DNA of 64,000 nt from Mytilus edulis (lineage: Eukaryota > Mollusca > Bivalvia > Mytilida > Mytilidae): contig NC_092354.1 in assembly GCF_963676685.1 (NCBI RefSeq), positions 66,662,241 through 66,726,240 of the forward strand, in the 5' to 3' direction. This document shows positions 45,655-56,289 of this stretch, piece by piece. Both the position numbers and the translations under genes were made by a program. Every line of letters begins with the position of its first letter. Positions within the stretch are counted from its first letter, which is position 1. Below the pieces are notes generated by a model. The model saw nothing but the letters and a program-made list of their open reading frames with translations, made no database searches and was not told where the DNA came from.

Positions 45655-47718
45655 TTATTTATTTTCAGCTACAACACGATCGTTAACGACAAATGCATCA
45701 TGTTTGAGGTCATCCAAAATCTGTGTTAGACATTTGTACACGATCGCAGCATTGTTTGCGGTAGAGACAACAGAACCAGCGACTGGAACAAACATGTCAG
45801 CTATATTTCCAATCGCATCTGTAGACAATAACTTTAATCTTCTATTAATAATGTTTGAAAAAACTACATCAGGCATTAAAAGTTCTCTGCACAATAGTTC
45901 GTTACCTTCAGCTTTCGTAATTCTGCATTCTTCTCTTCTGTCTGAAAATCCAAATACCTTGATATAATGTGTTATTTCATCTACAAGAATGTGCATGATA
46001 ACTGGAAAACAAACACTTGGTATTTGGAATGCTTTCGTCGGTGTCGCTGCAATCGTAACACAAACAATTCGTTTTTTTAGAGATTGAAATTCTTCTTCAA
46101 GTACTAATTTGGACATTGGATGTAAGGCATTCAAAAATGCTTCGGACTTAGTTTGTGGTACATTTTGAACCAAATTGTGAATCAATTCATCAATTTCACG
46201 GATGCTTATATTCAAACATGTCAGAACGCCCACATTAAGATTCATATCGTTTGAATACTCAATATCTTTGTACATATGTGGACACAGAATTTCTCGAAGC
46301 CTTATAGAATCTATTTCTTCTTCTTTTTTGACTGATAGTTCTGGTTTAACCGAATCTATTTCTTCTTCTTTTTGAACTGATAGTTCTATTTTAACCGAAT
46401 CTATTTCTTCGTCTCTTTTACCCAAAAGTACTGATGTGATCGAATCTATTTCTTCGTCTCTTTTAACTGATAGTTCTGGTTTAATCGAATCAATTTCTTC
46501 GTCTCTTTTATCCACAAGTACTGGTGTAATCGAATCTATTTCTTCGTCTTTTTCAACTAATAGTTCTGAATTAACAAAAAATATTTCTTTTTCTTTTTTA
46601 ACTAAAATTTCTTGTTTGACCAAATCTATTGTTTCGTGATTAACAAATGGTTCTGGTCTAACCAAGTCTTGTTGGTCTCTTTTAACTGATAGTGCCCTCC
46701 CTAAAATTGCATCTTGTTCCTGTTTTCTTGGTGTAGACTTTGTTCTGATTACGGAAAATGATTTCTCGATTTTAGCCAGTTCGTTTAATATCGATATGTC
46801 TTCTGTGTATGTATCACCGTTTAAGAAAATGAAGAAGTCGTCGTAACAACTAATTTGCATTTCTTTTGAACCAGATAGATCTGTTTCGATGAATACGATC
46901 CCTTCATTTTTTGGATGGTAATACGGGGTAGTGATTTTATTGTCCATAGCAAAACCTGAATTACCCATCTTTAAGCAACGAATATGATTAATAAATTCAA
47001 TTTGTCCTGAATTAAGTTCGCCTACAACTCCTAATATAACGAGTTCCTCCTTCCATCTATTTAAAACATCCCGAATGTACTTATTGATGCCTTCCTGTCC
47101 TTCTTTTTCAAAAATAACTTGCAATTTTCTAATGATTCTTGCTGGCAATGGTAGGATGAGGTCATATACAAAAATTGCATCTTGGTGTAAGTTTTCCAAA
47201 ATATTATTGAGAAATGAATTTACTACGGTCGCAGTAGCTGCAGCTGAAACAACAGATCCAACAATTGGGAGAATCATATCAGAAATAGTAAGTGTTGTAA
47301 TCAAAAGACCATATTTCTGAATAAACAGCTTTGTCACTATCTCGCGTATTCTTTTCGCAGCTCCACATCCATAAAATTCTCGGCATCTTAGCTGTTTCTG
47401 GTCACGATAACACACTTTTCTTATTTGAGTGCTTGTTAGTCCAAATACTTGTATGTAGTGTTTTATTTCCTTAACAAGTATGCCGATATTTGCACACACA
47501 TCAATTACTGGAATAGGTGAAGCCGCAATTAAAGCCGTTCCTTTTGATGCTTTATTGACTCGACTTTTAAGCGACTTATATTTTTCTTCGATAACCTCTT
47601 GTGATAATGTATTTAAGGAATACACTACTGCTTCAAATTTTATGGTGGATACGTTTTCTTTGATATGCTGGAATGGTGTATCTATTTCCCCAATATCCCT
47701 TTTTACACATGAAATAAA
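45655..47718 (-). CDS. IRG-like GTPase, C-terminal and degenerate second unit
   Basis: Open for 656 codons from a GTG at 47625 to the stop at 45655. The same frame runs upstream to about 47718 (KIFFISCVKRDIG), so GTG is not a true start and the segment continues the G domain upstream. Order, numbering from 47625: helical domain 1 (1-165: 'FGLTSTQIRK', 'DMILPIVGSVVSAAATA'); start of a second unit (170-200, ending WKEELVILGVVGE); degenerate G domain 2 (196-302) whose G1 reads GELNSGQIEF instead of GxxxxGKS and whose G3 reads DLSG instead of DLPG; eight 15-residue acidic/basic repeats (331-450); helical domain 2 (480-645), similar to domain 1 ('HYIKVFGFS', 'MFVPVAGSVVST'). IRG GTPases act on pathogen vacuoles in vertebrates; in molluscs the role is inferred. 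The second unit should not hydrolyse GTP. Confidence 0.7.
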   Translation of the reverse strand, partial: FISCVKRDIGEIDTPFQHIKENVSTIKFEAVVYSLNTLSQEVIEEKYKSLKSRVNKASKGTALIAASPIPVIDVCANIGILVKEIKHYIQVFGLTSTQIRKVCYRDQKQLRCREFYGCGAAKRIREIVTKLFIQKYGLLITTLTISDMILPIVGSVVSAAATATVVNSFLNNILENLHQDAIFVYDLILPLPARIIRKLQVIFEKEGQEGINKYIRDVLNRWKEELVILGVVGELNSGQIEFINHIRCLKMGNSGFAMDNKITTPYYHPKNEGIVFIETDLSGSKEMQISCYDDFFIFLNGDTYTEDISILNELAKIEKSFSVIRTKSTPRKQEQDAILGRALSVKRDQQDLVRPEPFVNHETIDLVKQEILVKKEKEIFFVNSELLVEKDEEIDSITPVLVDKRDEEIDSIKPELSVKRDEEIDSITSVLLGKRDEEIDSVKIELSVQKEEEIDSVKPELSVKKEEEIDSIRLREILCPHMYKDIEYSNDMNLNVGVLTCLNISIREIDELIHNLVQNVPQTKSEAFLNALHPMSKLVLEEEFQSLKKRIVCVTIAATPTKAFQIPSVCFPVIMHILVDEITHYIKVFGFSDRREECRITKAEGNELLCRELLMPDVVFSNIINRRLKLLSTDAIGNIADMFVPVAGSVVSTANNAAIVYKCLTQILDDLKHDAFVVNDRVVAENK
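46276..46635 (-). repeat. 45-bp coding tandem repeat in the IRG-like protein
   Basis: Eight in-frame units of 15 residues, consensus EEIDSIKPELSVKRD, each acidic at the start and basic at the end. The first two units are degenerate (ETIDLVKQEILVKKE), the middle ones are nearly uniform, and the last runs into RLREILCPH. The heptad-like hydrophobic spacing suggests a helical linker. Unit number is likely to vary between alleles. Confidence 0.85.
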
Positions 47719-48358
47719 AAATATTTTACAATGTTTTTTTCAAACTCATTTCTTTGTCAATCGATGATAATGTCACGTTCCTAAGTTTGTTAATGACAGT
47801 TTTTTTCGTCCATTCCCTTTTCTATGTCTTTGTCTACTATTGAACGGACGAAACAAAATGGTTTTCTTATTCTTATCAACTCTTCTGCAATCCATCAATC
47901 GACCTCCGCTAAAACTGAGTCAAAGAAAAACAAAGAAACAATCGTACTCTTGAAGTCTCATTTGATTAACGTAGTTTTTTTTGGGGAGGAAATTCCAGCG
48001 TACCAACACCTGGTAGATCCCAATATACAATGTGTTTGTTGTCTGGGTGGAAGTAAGCTGTTGGCGATCGTGTAGTATTACCACGTCCGACTTTCGCGTA
48101 TCCTTCTTCGCCCTCCTTAACATCTCTTACCAGATTGACGAATCTTGATTTTCCCGTAACTGACTGGCCAATGATTCCGAATTTGACTGGTTCGTTTTTC
48201 CACCTGTCTATATTATTCTCAATATATCTTACTACCCTAGATTGACCTTCAGTAGTGGCTAACTGTCGCAGTATCGTATCATCACTTTTATCACTATGAC
48301 TTGTATCCTGTGACACTTGCGACTTTAAAACTCCAATTTTCTCTGAAATGATATACAT
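47719..48358 (-). pseudogene. IRG-like G domain 1, with frame breaks
   Basis: Minus strand. A candidate splice acceptor (ATATCATTTCAG) ends at 48343. Then RWKNEPVKFGIIGQSVTGKS with a complete G1 (GQSVTGKS), a Thr-rich switch I (GRGNTTRSP) and G3 WDLPGVGTLEFPP, as in IRG proteins (DLPG rather than DTPG). After it come YDCFFVFL and WIAEELIRIRKPFCFVRS, with a G4-like RSIVDKD. Breaks: one extra base in the C4A8 run near 47985, another in the T-run near 47925, a TGA near 47898, and slips in A runs near 47805 and 47735, after which the frame joins the long open segment. The breaks mostly fall in homopolymers, so a functional allele with assembly errors is as plausible as a pseudogene. Confidence 0.75.
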
Positions 48359-48999
48359 GTGTTGGCTGTAAGATAGGTTTTATAAAACATTTGCTTGTTA
48401 TAAGTCGAAATCATATATGAAATATATCGATATGGGAAACTTAAACTTTTCATGAAAATATCAAATATTCATAGTTGATTCCTTAAGCGTTGAGTCGTTG
48501 TATATTAGAACAGAGCAAACACGTTGCAAAGTAGTTGTTTACCAGGGGAAAATACACAGAATAAATGCAGCTCATAAACTTTCTTGTGAGGTATGTTTTT
48601 CTAACTTCAAATTTACAAATCGCATATAACAAAAGACGAACTTTAATTAATAAAAATCATTAGATTGAATAGATTGATTATAATGGCTTAGTTTCATCAC
48701 AATATTCATGATACTATATAATGCTTAAAACAGATTTACATTTTCTATCGTTTACAGTCATGATTTACAAAAAAACTTTTTTAACCATTTTTAACCTTTT
48801 AAGCAAACATTAACTAAATTAAAATCGAATTGTTCAGAGAACAATTGAATGACTTTCCACAACAAAAAGTAAGTATTTTGATATAAAAATAGTAAAAATT
48901 TGGTTTAAAATGTCATAAACAGTTTCCAAAAAATATATGGTTGTATACAATATTCCAAAAAAGGAGACTGTTTGTAACTTTTGAAAACTGTTACTAATG
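48359..48999. other. no exon seen upstream of the IRG-like locus
   Basis: AT-rich. Promoter and 5' exon of the IRG-like gene were not recognised. Confidence 0.45.
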
Positions 49000-49720
49000 G
49001 TATTATTAAACTGTTTAATTGAAACTGATTCCAAAAATATATGTTTCTATATACTTGAACATTCAAACAGGACAAACAATTAGCTACTTTCGGTTTACAC
49101 AGGATCACCTCCTGTTCCTTGTTCAAGGTCATATTGCTTGCAACTTAGAGCGAAAAGTCGTGGTTTCACGTTTAGTCTTTAGTGATAAGTTGTTGTATTC
49201 AAACAACAAGGTATATGGATTTCGAGTACTTTTTCATGAAAAGGTGCAAAAAATGCTACTTTCGGTTTTCTCAAGACCACTTCCGGTTGTCATTTTCAAG
49301 GTCATATGTCACCCAACCTTTTATTAAAGTTCATATGACTTTATAATGAACCGAGTTGAAGAAATAATCAATTAACCTTTTAATAAGTCATTTCAGGGGT
49401 ACTGACTCCTAAAAGATGTCTTTTGATAGTATCAAACCCAATGTAACATATCTTTATTACCATACAGCAATCATTTTGCACTTGTTGTTTTATACATGTC
49501 ATTTTAAATGTTGGAGAAAAAGCAAAAAACGAGGAAAAGTCACAATTAAGAACTTGACCTTGACCTTGATTTTGACCTCATTTTCTAAGTTAGAAAAACA
49601 TTCAAGGGTTACACGGTTAACGGTCAATAAGTTTATAAGATATACGTACTTTTTTCCCCTAAAGGTAGATTACTCACATAAAATTTCATCGAATCGCTTC
49701 GATTCATATTAGACCAAAAA
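49000..49720. repeat. degenerate tandem repeat with CTTCCGGT/AAGGTCAT
   Basis: Units of very roughly 160-180 bp, marked by CTTTCGGTTT, CCTGTTCC or CTTCCGGTTG and TTCAAGGTCATAT. Bivalve genomes carry many such elements. Non-coding. Confidence 0.5.
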
Positions 49721-50128
49721 ATTTAAGGATGTAACGAACAATTTGTAAAAGAAATTTTGTCGATATTTTTTGTGTTACGAAGAAGATGCACACGTATGAT
49801 AAACAGAGAATAGGCTGATAACTCTTACAAAGTGTTTGGCTTAGCAGGTTAAAATTCAAAAGCGCATAAAGTATTCGATACAATATGAGAAATATCGAAG
49901 CGACATATTGCAAAACACACATTTATCGCCGCAAAAGGATCTTCTTTCCCTTTAATTCCCAAAATTGCATGATTTTTTTTATCTTACAGAAACACACGAG
50001 TTATTTTGTAAATAAACCACTCGTCATTGTTTGAAACCTTCAGTAATAAAAATTAAGTTAGCCTTTTTGAATGTTTTACTGATAATATGAAAATTGTAAC
50101 AGAAAAGTTACAAAACACTTGATAAATA

Positions 50129-50840
50129 AAGGCAACAGTAGTATACCGCTGTTCAAAACTCATAATTCCATGGACAAAAAACAAAATCGGGGTAACAAAC
50201 TAAAACCGAGGGAAACGCATTAAATATAAGAGGAGAACAACGACACAACACCGAAACGCAACACACACAGAAACGGACCAAGCAATAGACAAAACACCAC
50301 GAGAATAACAAATATAACATCAAAACCAAATACATGAATTTGGGATAGACAAGTACCGTGCCACGTCTTATCTAAAAAATAAGAGAAAACACAAACGACT
50401 CAACGTTAAAATGCAACACACACACAGAAACAAACAATATTATAACAATGGCCATCTTCCTGACTTGGTACAGGACACTTTTAAAGGGGAATAAAAGTGG
50501 TGGGTTGAACCTGGTTTTATGGCATGCCAAACCTCGCACTTTAATGGCAAAGTTAAATATAACATTGAAATGACAACATAATATTACAGGACTACAATAC
50601 AAATAAAAAGGAGACCATATTAGACAAAGAAAAGCATGATTAATAGATAACAAAAAGCATCAGGTTTAAAATTCAATACGCCAAAAACGCGTCTAGTCCA
50701 CACAAGACTCAATAGTGACGCCCAGATATAAAAGATCGAAAGTGAAAAAAGTACAAAGTTGTACAGCACTGAAGATCAAAAGTTGAAAAGGTTTTGCCAA
50801 ATACGGCATTGTTTGTATGCCCGGGATAAGAACATTCTTA
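50129..50840 (-). repeat. long dispersed repeat, related to D
   Basis: Plus-strand landmarks: AAGGCAACAGTAGTATACCG, CAAAATCGGGGTAACAAACT, CATTAAATATAAGAGG, GACAAGTACCGTGCCACGTC, GAACCTGGTTTTATGGCATG, AACGCGTCTAGTCCACACAA and GCCAAATACGGCATTG. I recognise it as a common mussel repeat. Its distal 170 bp match the family at 28635-28800. Minus-strand frames across it are incidental. Confidence 0.7.
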
Positions 50841-51308
50841 TTATATAGAACAATTCATGCTATTGCAAACAGTAAATTTTATCAAATGAATATGAAAGAG
50901 ATATACATAATGAAACTAAAGTATTAACTAATTACAGATAAAATTGCATTATCTGCAGAATTATTGATAACTTTCCTCACTATATATTCACAAGGACATA
51001 TTAACTTACATATTGTCAATGCTATTCTGGTCTGAGTTTTTATTCATACATATACTGGGCCTGGCATGGCTGGTGCTGTTCCAAGTTGTCTTCTTTTTCT
51101 GTTTCTTGGGAAGAATTTGTTTAACCTGTTCAGTCACTATAAAGTGTTACAATTCTTATTTAGACGCAACATATCAATAGTGACCAAAAAAGTACCGCTT
51201 CACATGAGAGAAGCTAGATGAAAAATTAAATGTACACATTTTCACTATTTTTAAGGTAGTCTCTTCTCATATACCAACGAGGGCAGTAGATCTACAATTC
51301 ATTCTGAT

Positions 51309-52260
51309 TTGTCTGTTTGTAAATATTGCAAATGTATAAAGCCTATAAGCAAGTTACACAACTTCATAGGATATCCTCATGAGGAGCAAACTCAAGCTGT
51401 ATCGAGCGTTACTACATATATATCCTACAATGATCTGATTTACAAAATAACTCATGATAATTTTACTATTAAATCTTTATACCATCGAGCTTGCATCGCT
51501 AAATATTTGCTACAAAATTTGAAATCAGAAAGTAAAGAGCTATTTAATTCTGAACATAACACAGCTTTTACTAACATTTCGACGATTAAAGATGACGTGC
51601 CTGTACACAAGGAAGTATTCTGGTTCACAACTTTAATTACTTGATCAGTTAACCGGGCTTAATTTCTGCCCGAGGATCGCCGCCGCGAAAACTACACAAC
51701 ATATTATCAGCTTCAACAAGAACTTAAAATATATGGTCAATTTATAGTCACATGTATACAGCATCAACAAGGCCAAGGTACATTCAATATTGTATACAGT
51801 AGCTCTATAATTTTGTCTTATGCCGTAATGACGGAAAAGTACTCGTTTAAAATGACTGTGATATACAGTGATCTGAGCAGTGACTGCGAAACTGGTTGCA
51901 AGCACTTAAATTTATGCAGCTACTAGTATTTTACGGAAGCAGATATAGGGTAAAGTTGTAATCCAATCAGATGAATATCCATTATCTAAAAACATTTCAC
52001 TGGATTATTCAATTGAAATTATGCCACCTGCTTCAAAAACATTTCTGTATTGTCTTTTGGATGATGGCGCATCTGCGGCAGTTAATAAAGCGTACGATAT
52101 TCCTATTGACAAAGTTCTTAGATGTATGGCTTTAGTAGAATGTATATTATCTATTAATATTTTTTTTACTCTTTTTCATTTAGGTTTATTATTACAAATG
52201 CACCGTATTTATGGACACACCTTTGATAACTACTATTAACAAGTGTGTCTGCTCAGGAGA
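51309..52260 (+). pseudogene. N-terminal fragment of a repetitive family of unknown function
   Basis: First frame 51309-51644 (111 codons) has a zinc-binding-like CKYCKCIKP and, 50 residues on, YHRACIAKYLL. After a broken stretch, 52021-52239 gives LDDGASAAVNKAYD and LRCMALVECILSIN, then FHLGLLLQMHRIYG. Large predicted proteins in cnidarians and bivalves combine 'YH..C' near the N-terminus, 'PLQIGLGVQLHH'-like helices and a later HAFTGCDT motif. I think this is a decayed member, and the pieces at 63.2-64 kb are the C-terminal part. Function is unknown and probably linked to a transposable element. Confidence 0.45.
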
Positions 52261-52539
52261 TTAGAAAAATTAAAAAAGGGGCATACATTCTACATGACAT
52301 TATTTTTTTTCTGGGGGTCAAAATTTTATCCAAGATTGATTGATTGATTGATTGTTGGTTGCTTTACGCCGCATTAGCACAAAAAGGCTATATCGCGGTG
52401 ATTTTATTCAAGACAATGTCGACCTAACTACAGAAACAATAACAGTTCTCCGTATGACTTTGGTTTGCTAAAAGGCAACATCGGTCCGGTATGATGTCAT
52501 CCAACTTTCTACAAGATTTGATCTGTTCACGCATTGGTA

Positions 52540-52865
52540 TAGGTATAGGGGGAGGGTTGAGATTTCCAAAAACATGTTTAACCCCGCCGCAATTTTGCAC
52601 CTGTTCCAAATCAGGAGCCTCTGGCCTTTCTTAGTTTTGTATGATTTTTTATTTTAATTTCTTGAGGGTATTTCGAAGTTTAGTATGACGTCCATTATCA
52701 TTTCAAACTAGTACATTTTTGTTTAAGGGCCAAAATGAAGAACGCCTCCGGGTTTGGGAGTTTCTTGTTGCATTGATGACCCATTGGTGGTCTTCGGCCG
52801 TTGCCTGCTTTTTGAATGGGTTGGTGTCTCTTTGACAAATCCATCATGTCCATTCCCAATTTTTA
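52540..52865 (+). repeat. tail B copy
   Basis: GGTATAGGGGGAGGGTTGAG, CATGTTTAACCCCGCCGCAA, AAATCAGGAGCCTCTGGCC, GAACGCCTCCGGGTTTGGGA, and the end CATGTCCATTCCCAATTTTT. Confidence 0.8.
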
Positions 52866-54659
52866 ATTCAATCTGTATATAGTAGATCTTGTGTCCGCTT
52901 TGAGCAAAACCTCTGCTGTACTGATATATGCCCATGTCAAGGAAGTTCTATCTTTGTATGGATATGTTGACCGATAAGAATGATGAGATTACAAGTTAAA
53001 ATGAAGCTATAATATTCCGATATCGCAATATTTCGACACCTAAATGGTCCAACATCCCATTGGTCCGACGTTTCGATCATTTAGGTAATACGCTAACGTG
53101 ATTTTAACATAAGATAGCCAAATAAAAAGTTCAATATAAGGATAACCTTGCCCTCCATTTGAAGCGGTGAAACAAGATATAAAAAAGTAATACTTAGTGC
53201 TAAAGCAGCCGAACGTCATCACTAGCGTAATTTAAAAAAAGTACAAACTACTTTTTCAAGTGTTGTTTGATTAATTAGATATCTCAAGATACACGACGGC
53301 CGACTTAAGTAAAATCAAACACAGTTTGACGTACAATGAGTGATCATATTTTCCTTGTGATGTTTTATATTAAAATTTTGTTGATATATATATACTAGTA
53401 GCACTTTACTCATTTTAGTAATGTTAGTTAGTACTTTTATCATATCTGATTTAGTGATGTGAATGAAATTCGGTATGATCCAACCTCAACATATTGCACT
53501 ACAATAATAAAAAAAAAATCTGCCCTATGGTTGTCTGATCTTGAAGCGGTTGGCAGGCTTTCAAATTAGCAGGAGACCATACTCTTCCTCAATTTTAATG
53601 CACAGCTCATCGTGGGACTTTTCTAAACAATTAAAAATACGTCATATGTTATATTTCCCCCTTGCCTCAAATATTTTGTTTCGGATTATTTATATCGCAG
53701 ATATATGTTTGTATATTCGTGCAATCAAATGATATGGAGGTATTATAAGATTTAGATAACACAAGGGCGACTACAGATACATTTGTGTGACTTTATGGTT
53801 GATTTTCGAAGACTCCGAGAGAAAACGTTACGTAACATGCGTTACCGTCAAAATCAACCAAAATTAATTAATACTATGATAGAAATATATTTTCCCAACA
53901 GTAATACTGCATTCCTGTAAAATTGTTTCGTTTTTGCATTTGTTTTGACTCGATTTTTCTAATGGAAGTATCCGTGAATTTAAATTGCACCCATGACCTT
54001 TGACCTCGATTTTAAAAAAAATGCACCATAATTTCTTTTGACGACCGGGATATTTAGAAAGTACACATTCTTAGCTTTCCAGTGATATATAATTTAGCCG
54101 TGTGTTAGGTAGGTGCATTAAAAATGTAAATTTGGCTCTCATATCACTCGCCTATTAGTGATTAATTATGACATGCTACACAGTAAAAACATAAAAGATC
54201 ACAGATTAAAAGCTTTTCTGAGACTTCAATACTTTATTGACTTTAGTAACTTCGATAAGAAACTATTGAAGAAAATAGAAAACGAACTTCGGTGAAAGAG
54301 ATGAAATTTTGTTATATCTGTAACCTTTTTCGATAGATATGTACAATCTTGATTGTATGACTTTAGAATAGAAAGTGGTTTTATGTATACGGCAATGACA
54401 GAGTTATTTTTTTTTTCTACTTTTTCATTTTCAATTGTTTATTCTTTTTACATTTATATTTTTTTTTTATTTTTCATAATCGATATGATTAATTTACTTT
54501 CATCATTGAAGGCCAAAGAGTGACATAAAGCTGTTTTGGGTCAACTTTATTTGTTACATAGCACACAGTTACCTCATTGGCAATTTCATCAGATTTTTAA
54601 TAGACACATTATGGACTTTCTTATCTACCGAATGAGACGTTTCACTTAGTTTGTACTAA
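52866..54659. other. no gene seen
   Basis: AT-rich non-coding DNA; a TGATTGATTGATTG run lies just upstream at 52338-52353. A weak tail A scrap (ACCTCATTGGCAATTTCATC) is at about 54571-54590. Confidence 0.5.
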
Positions 54660-55085
54660 CATCAGCAACACGACGTAATCTACATGTGGAACGGGTTATG
54701 CTTGCCCTTTCAGAGCACATTAGATTAAGCTTAGTTTTTAGAAAGGTTCATGTTGCTTAATCTTTGTTTTTTATGTAATGTTTTTGTACTGTTCTTTGTC
54801 TGCTTTCCGTTTTCTTCTTTAGCATTAGGGGTGGCAGTTTGCTTTTGACTTTGGAGTTTGAAGGTCACTTTAGTATAAAAGAGAGACGAAAGATACCAGA
54901 GGGACAGTCAAACTTATAAATCGAAAATAAACTGACAACGCCATGGCTAAAAATGTAAAAAAAAACCAGACAAACAAAAGTACACATGACACAACATAGA
55001 AAACTAAAGAATGGATAAAACCAGAGGATTCCGAAAATCTGACAAAAATCCCATAACATGACCAGCGAACTTCCTTAAAGTCTCG
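54660..55085. repeat. dispersed repeat C, inverted pair
   Basis: 54660-54855 carries CAGCAACACGACGTAATCTA and GCCCTTTCAGAGCAC in plus orientation. 54870-55085 carries CCAGAGGGACAGTCAAACTT, GACAACGCCATGGCTAAAAA in minus orientation. Together they form a head-to-head pair of the 11.6-kb family. Confidence 0.6.
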
Positions 55086-56046
55086 TGGGGTGTTGGCATT
55101 CGTACTACATTTTTGTTTTCTTGTTAAAGTACTTTTCAGCATATAATTACTATATATGTATTTATACTTTTGATTTGCATTACAACTATTGTTCTTATCC
55201 TTCATTTCAAATGTCACCCTACGTTTGAAATGTAATACAGATTTCACCGTAATGAAGTCTGCAGACCTTAATTATAAGAATGATTGTGAGATAAAAATAT
55301 AAAATAATATGCGAAGCCGAATGGTGCACAGGGTTTTGAACTATAACAGCCGTTCAGTCGATAAGTGTGACAATTACAAAAATTGTGAAGTTATCTTCGA
55401 TAAAATCTCTTTATGTTTTGAATTTTTAAAAGTATGGAAGAACCTCCGTAACAAAAGATTAAAAGGTCTGGGTTTCTTTTTTCGTTTTAGCAGGCATGCA
55501 TTGTTGCTCATATGGTATACATCTCTTCCTTTCCAATCAATCCGATCTGTCTTCGTAAAATCAAATCAAGATAGGTAGTGTGAAAGCAACTTCATCGGTA
55601 GGTTTCAACTTTATTGTTATAGCATTCAATATGAATATTCCAAGAGAAGTTACATGATCTCATTATCAGCAAATACGTCTAAGAGATAAAAATGTAACTG
55701 ATTAATTTTTTTATTTAAATAATCTATCTTTTATTCTTATAAAAAAATAGAATGCGTAATTATCTTACATTGTCTAATTTTTGTGCTGTTTTTACACTTC
55801 TTGAGCGGTGTGAGCAAAATATTTCTCCACCCTATTAAAAAATCTGTTTTCGGCAAATGATTGGTAGAAATTTTATTTTGACGTTATATTTTCTTGGTTT
55901 CTGATATTCCCTATTGTGAAGTCACGAAAAAGGCGACCATGACTGATGATATCACATAAAAATTACACAGCTGTCTTCAAATCTTTAAAAAGGGAGGTTA
56001 AAAATCATTAGAGAAACAGATTCCACCACTATACCTCGTGTATTTC
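55086..56046. other. no gene seen
   Basis: AT-rich. An 89-codon frame at 55309-55578 shows no domain. Confidence 0.45.
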
Positions 56047-56149
56047 AATATTTCTCCACTCTCAATAGTTAAATTTTAAATATTTAAAGAGCTCGGCAAG
56101 GACTCGCACTTTAAATATTAAAATTTAACTGTCTCAAGTGGAGAAATAT
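56047..56149. repeat. 103-bp imperfect palindrome
   Basis: Arms ATATTTCTCCACT...TTAAATTTTAAATATTTAAA and TTTAAATATTAAAATTTAA...AGTGGAGAAATAT pair around a short centre. The layout of a small fold-back element. Confidence 0.7.
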
Positions 56150-56289
56150 CGTAACACACTTGCAGTTGTGGAATTTATATTTTAATTATTCCATGTGTTT
56201 GATACATGTTATTATTACTGTTAGTTAATTTTGACAAAAAGTGTCTTTCGGTATCTTTTTATTTAAATATTTCCAAAAAAAAAATTTCT

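Noticed and set aside
47075..47767. Plus-strand frames of 80-95 codons
   Set aside because: Antisense shadows of the IRG-like coding sequence.
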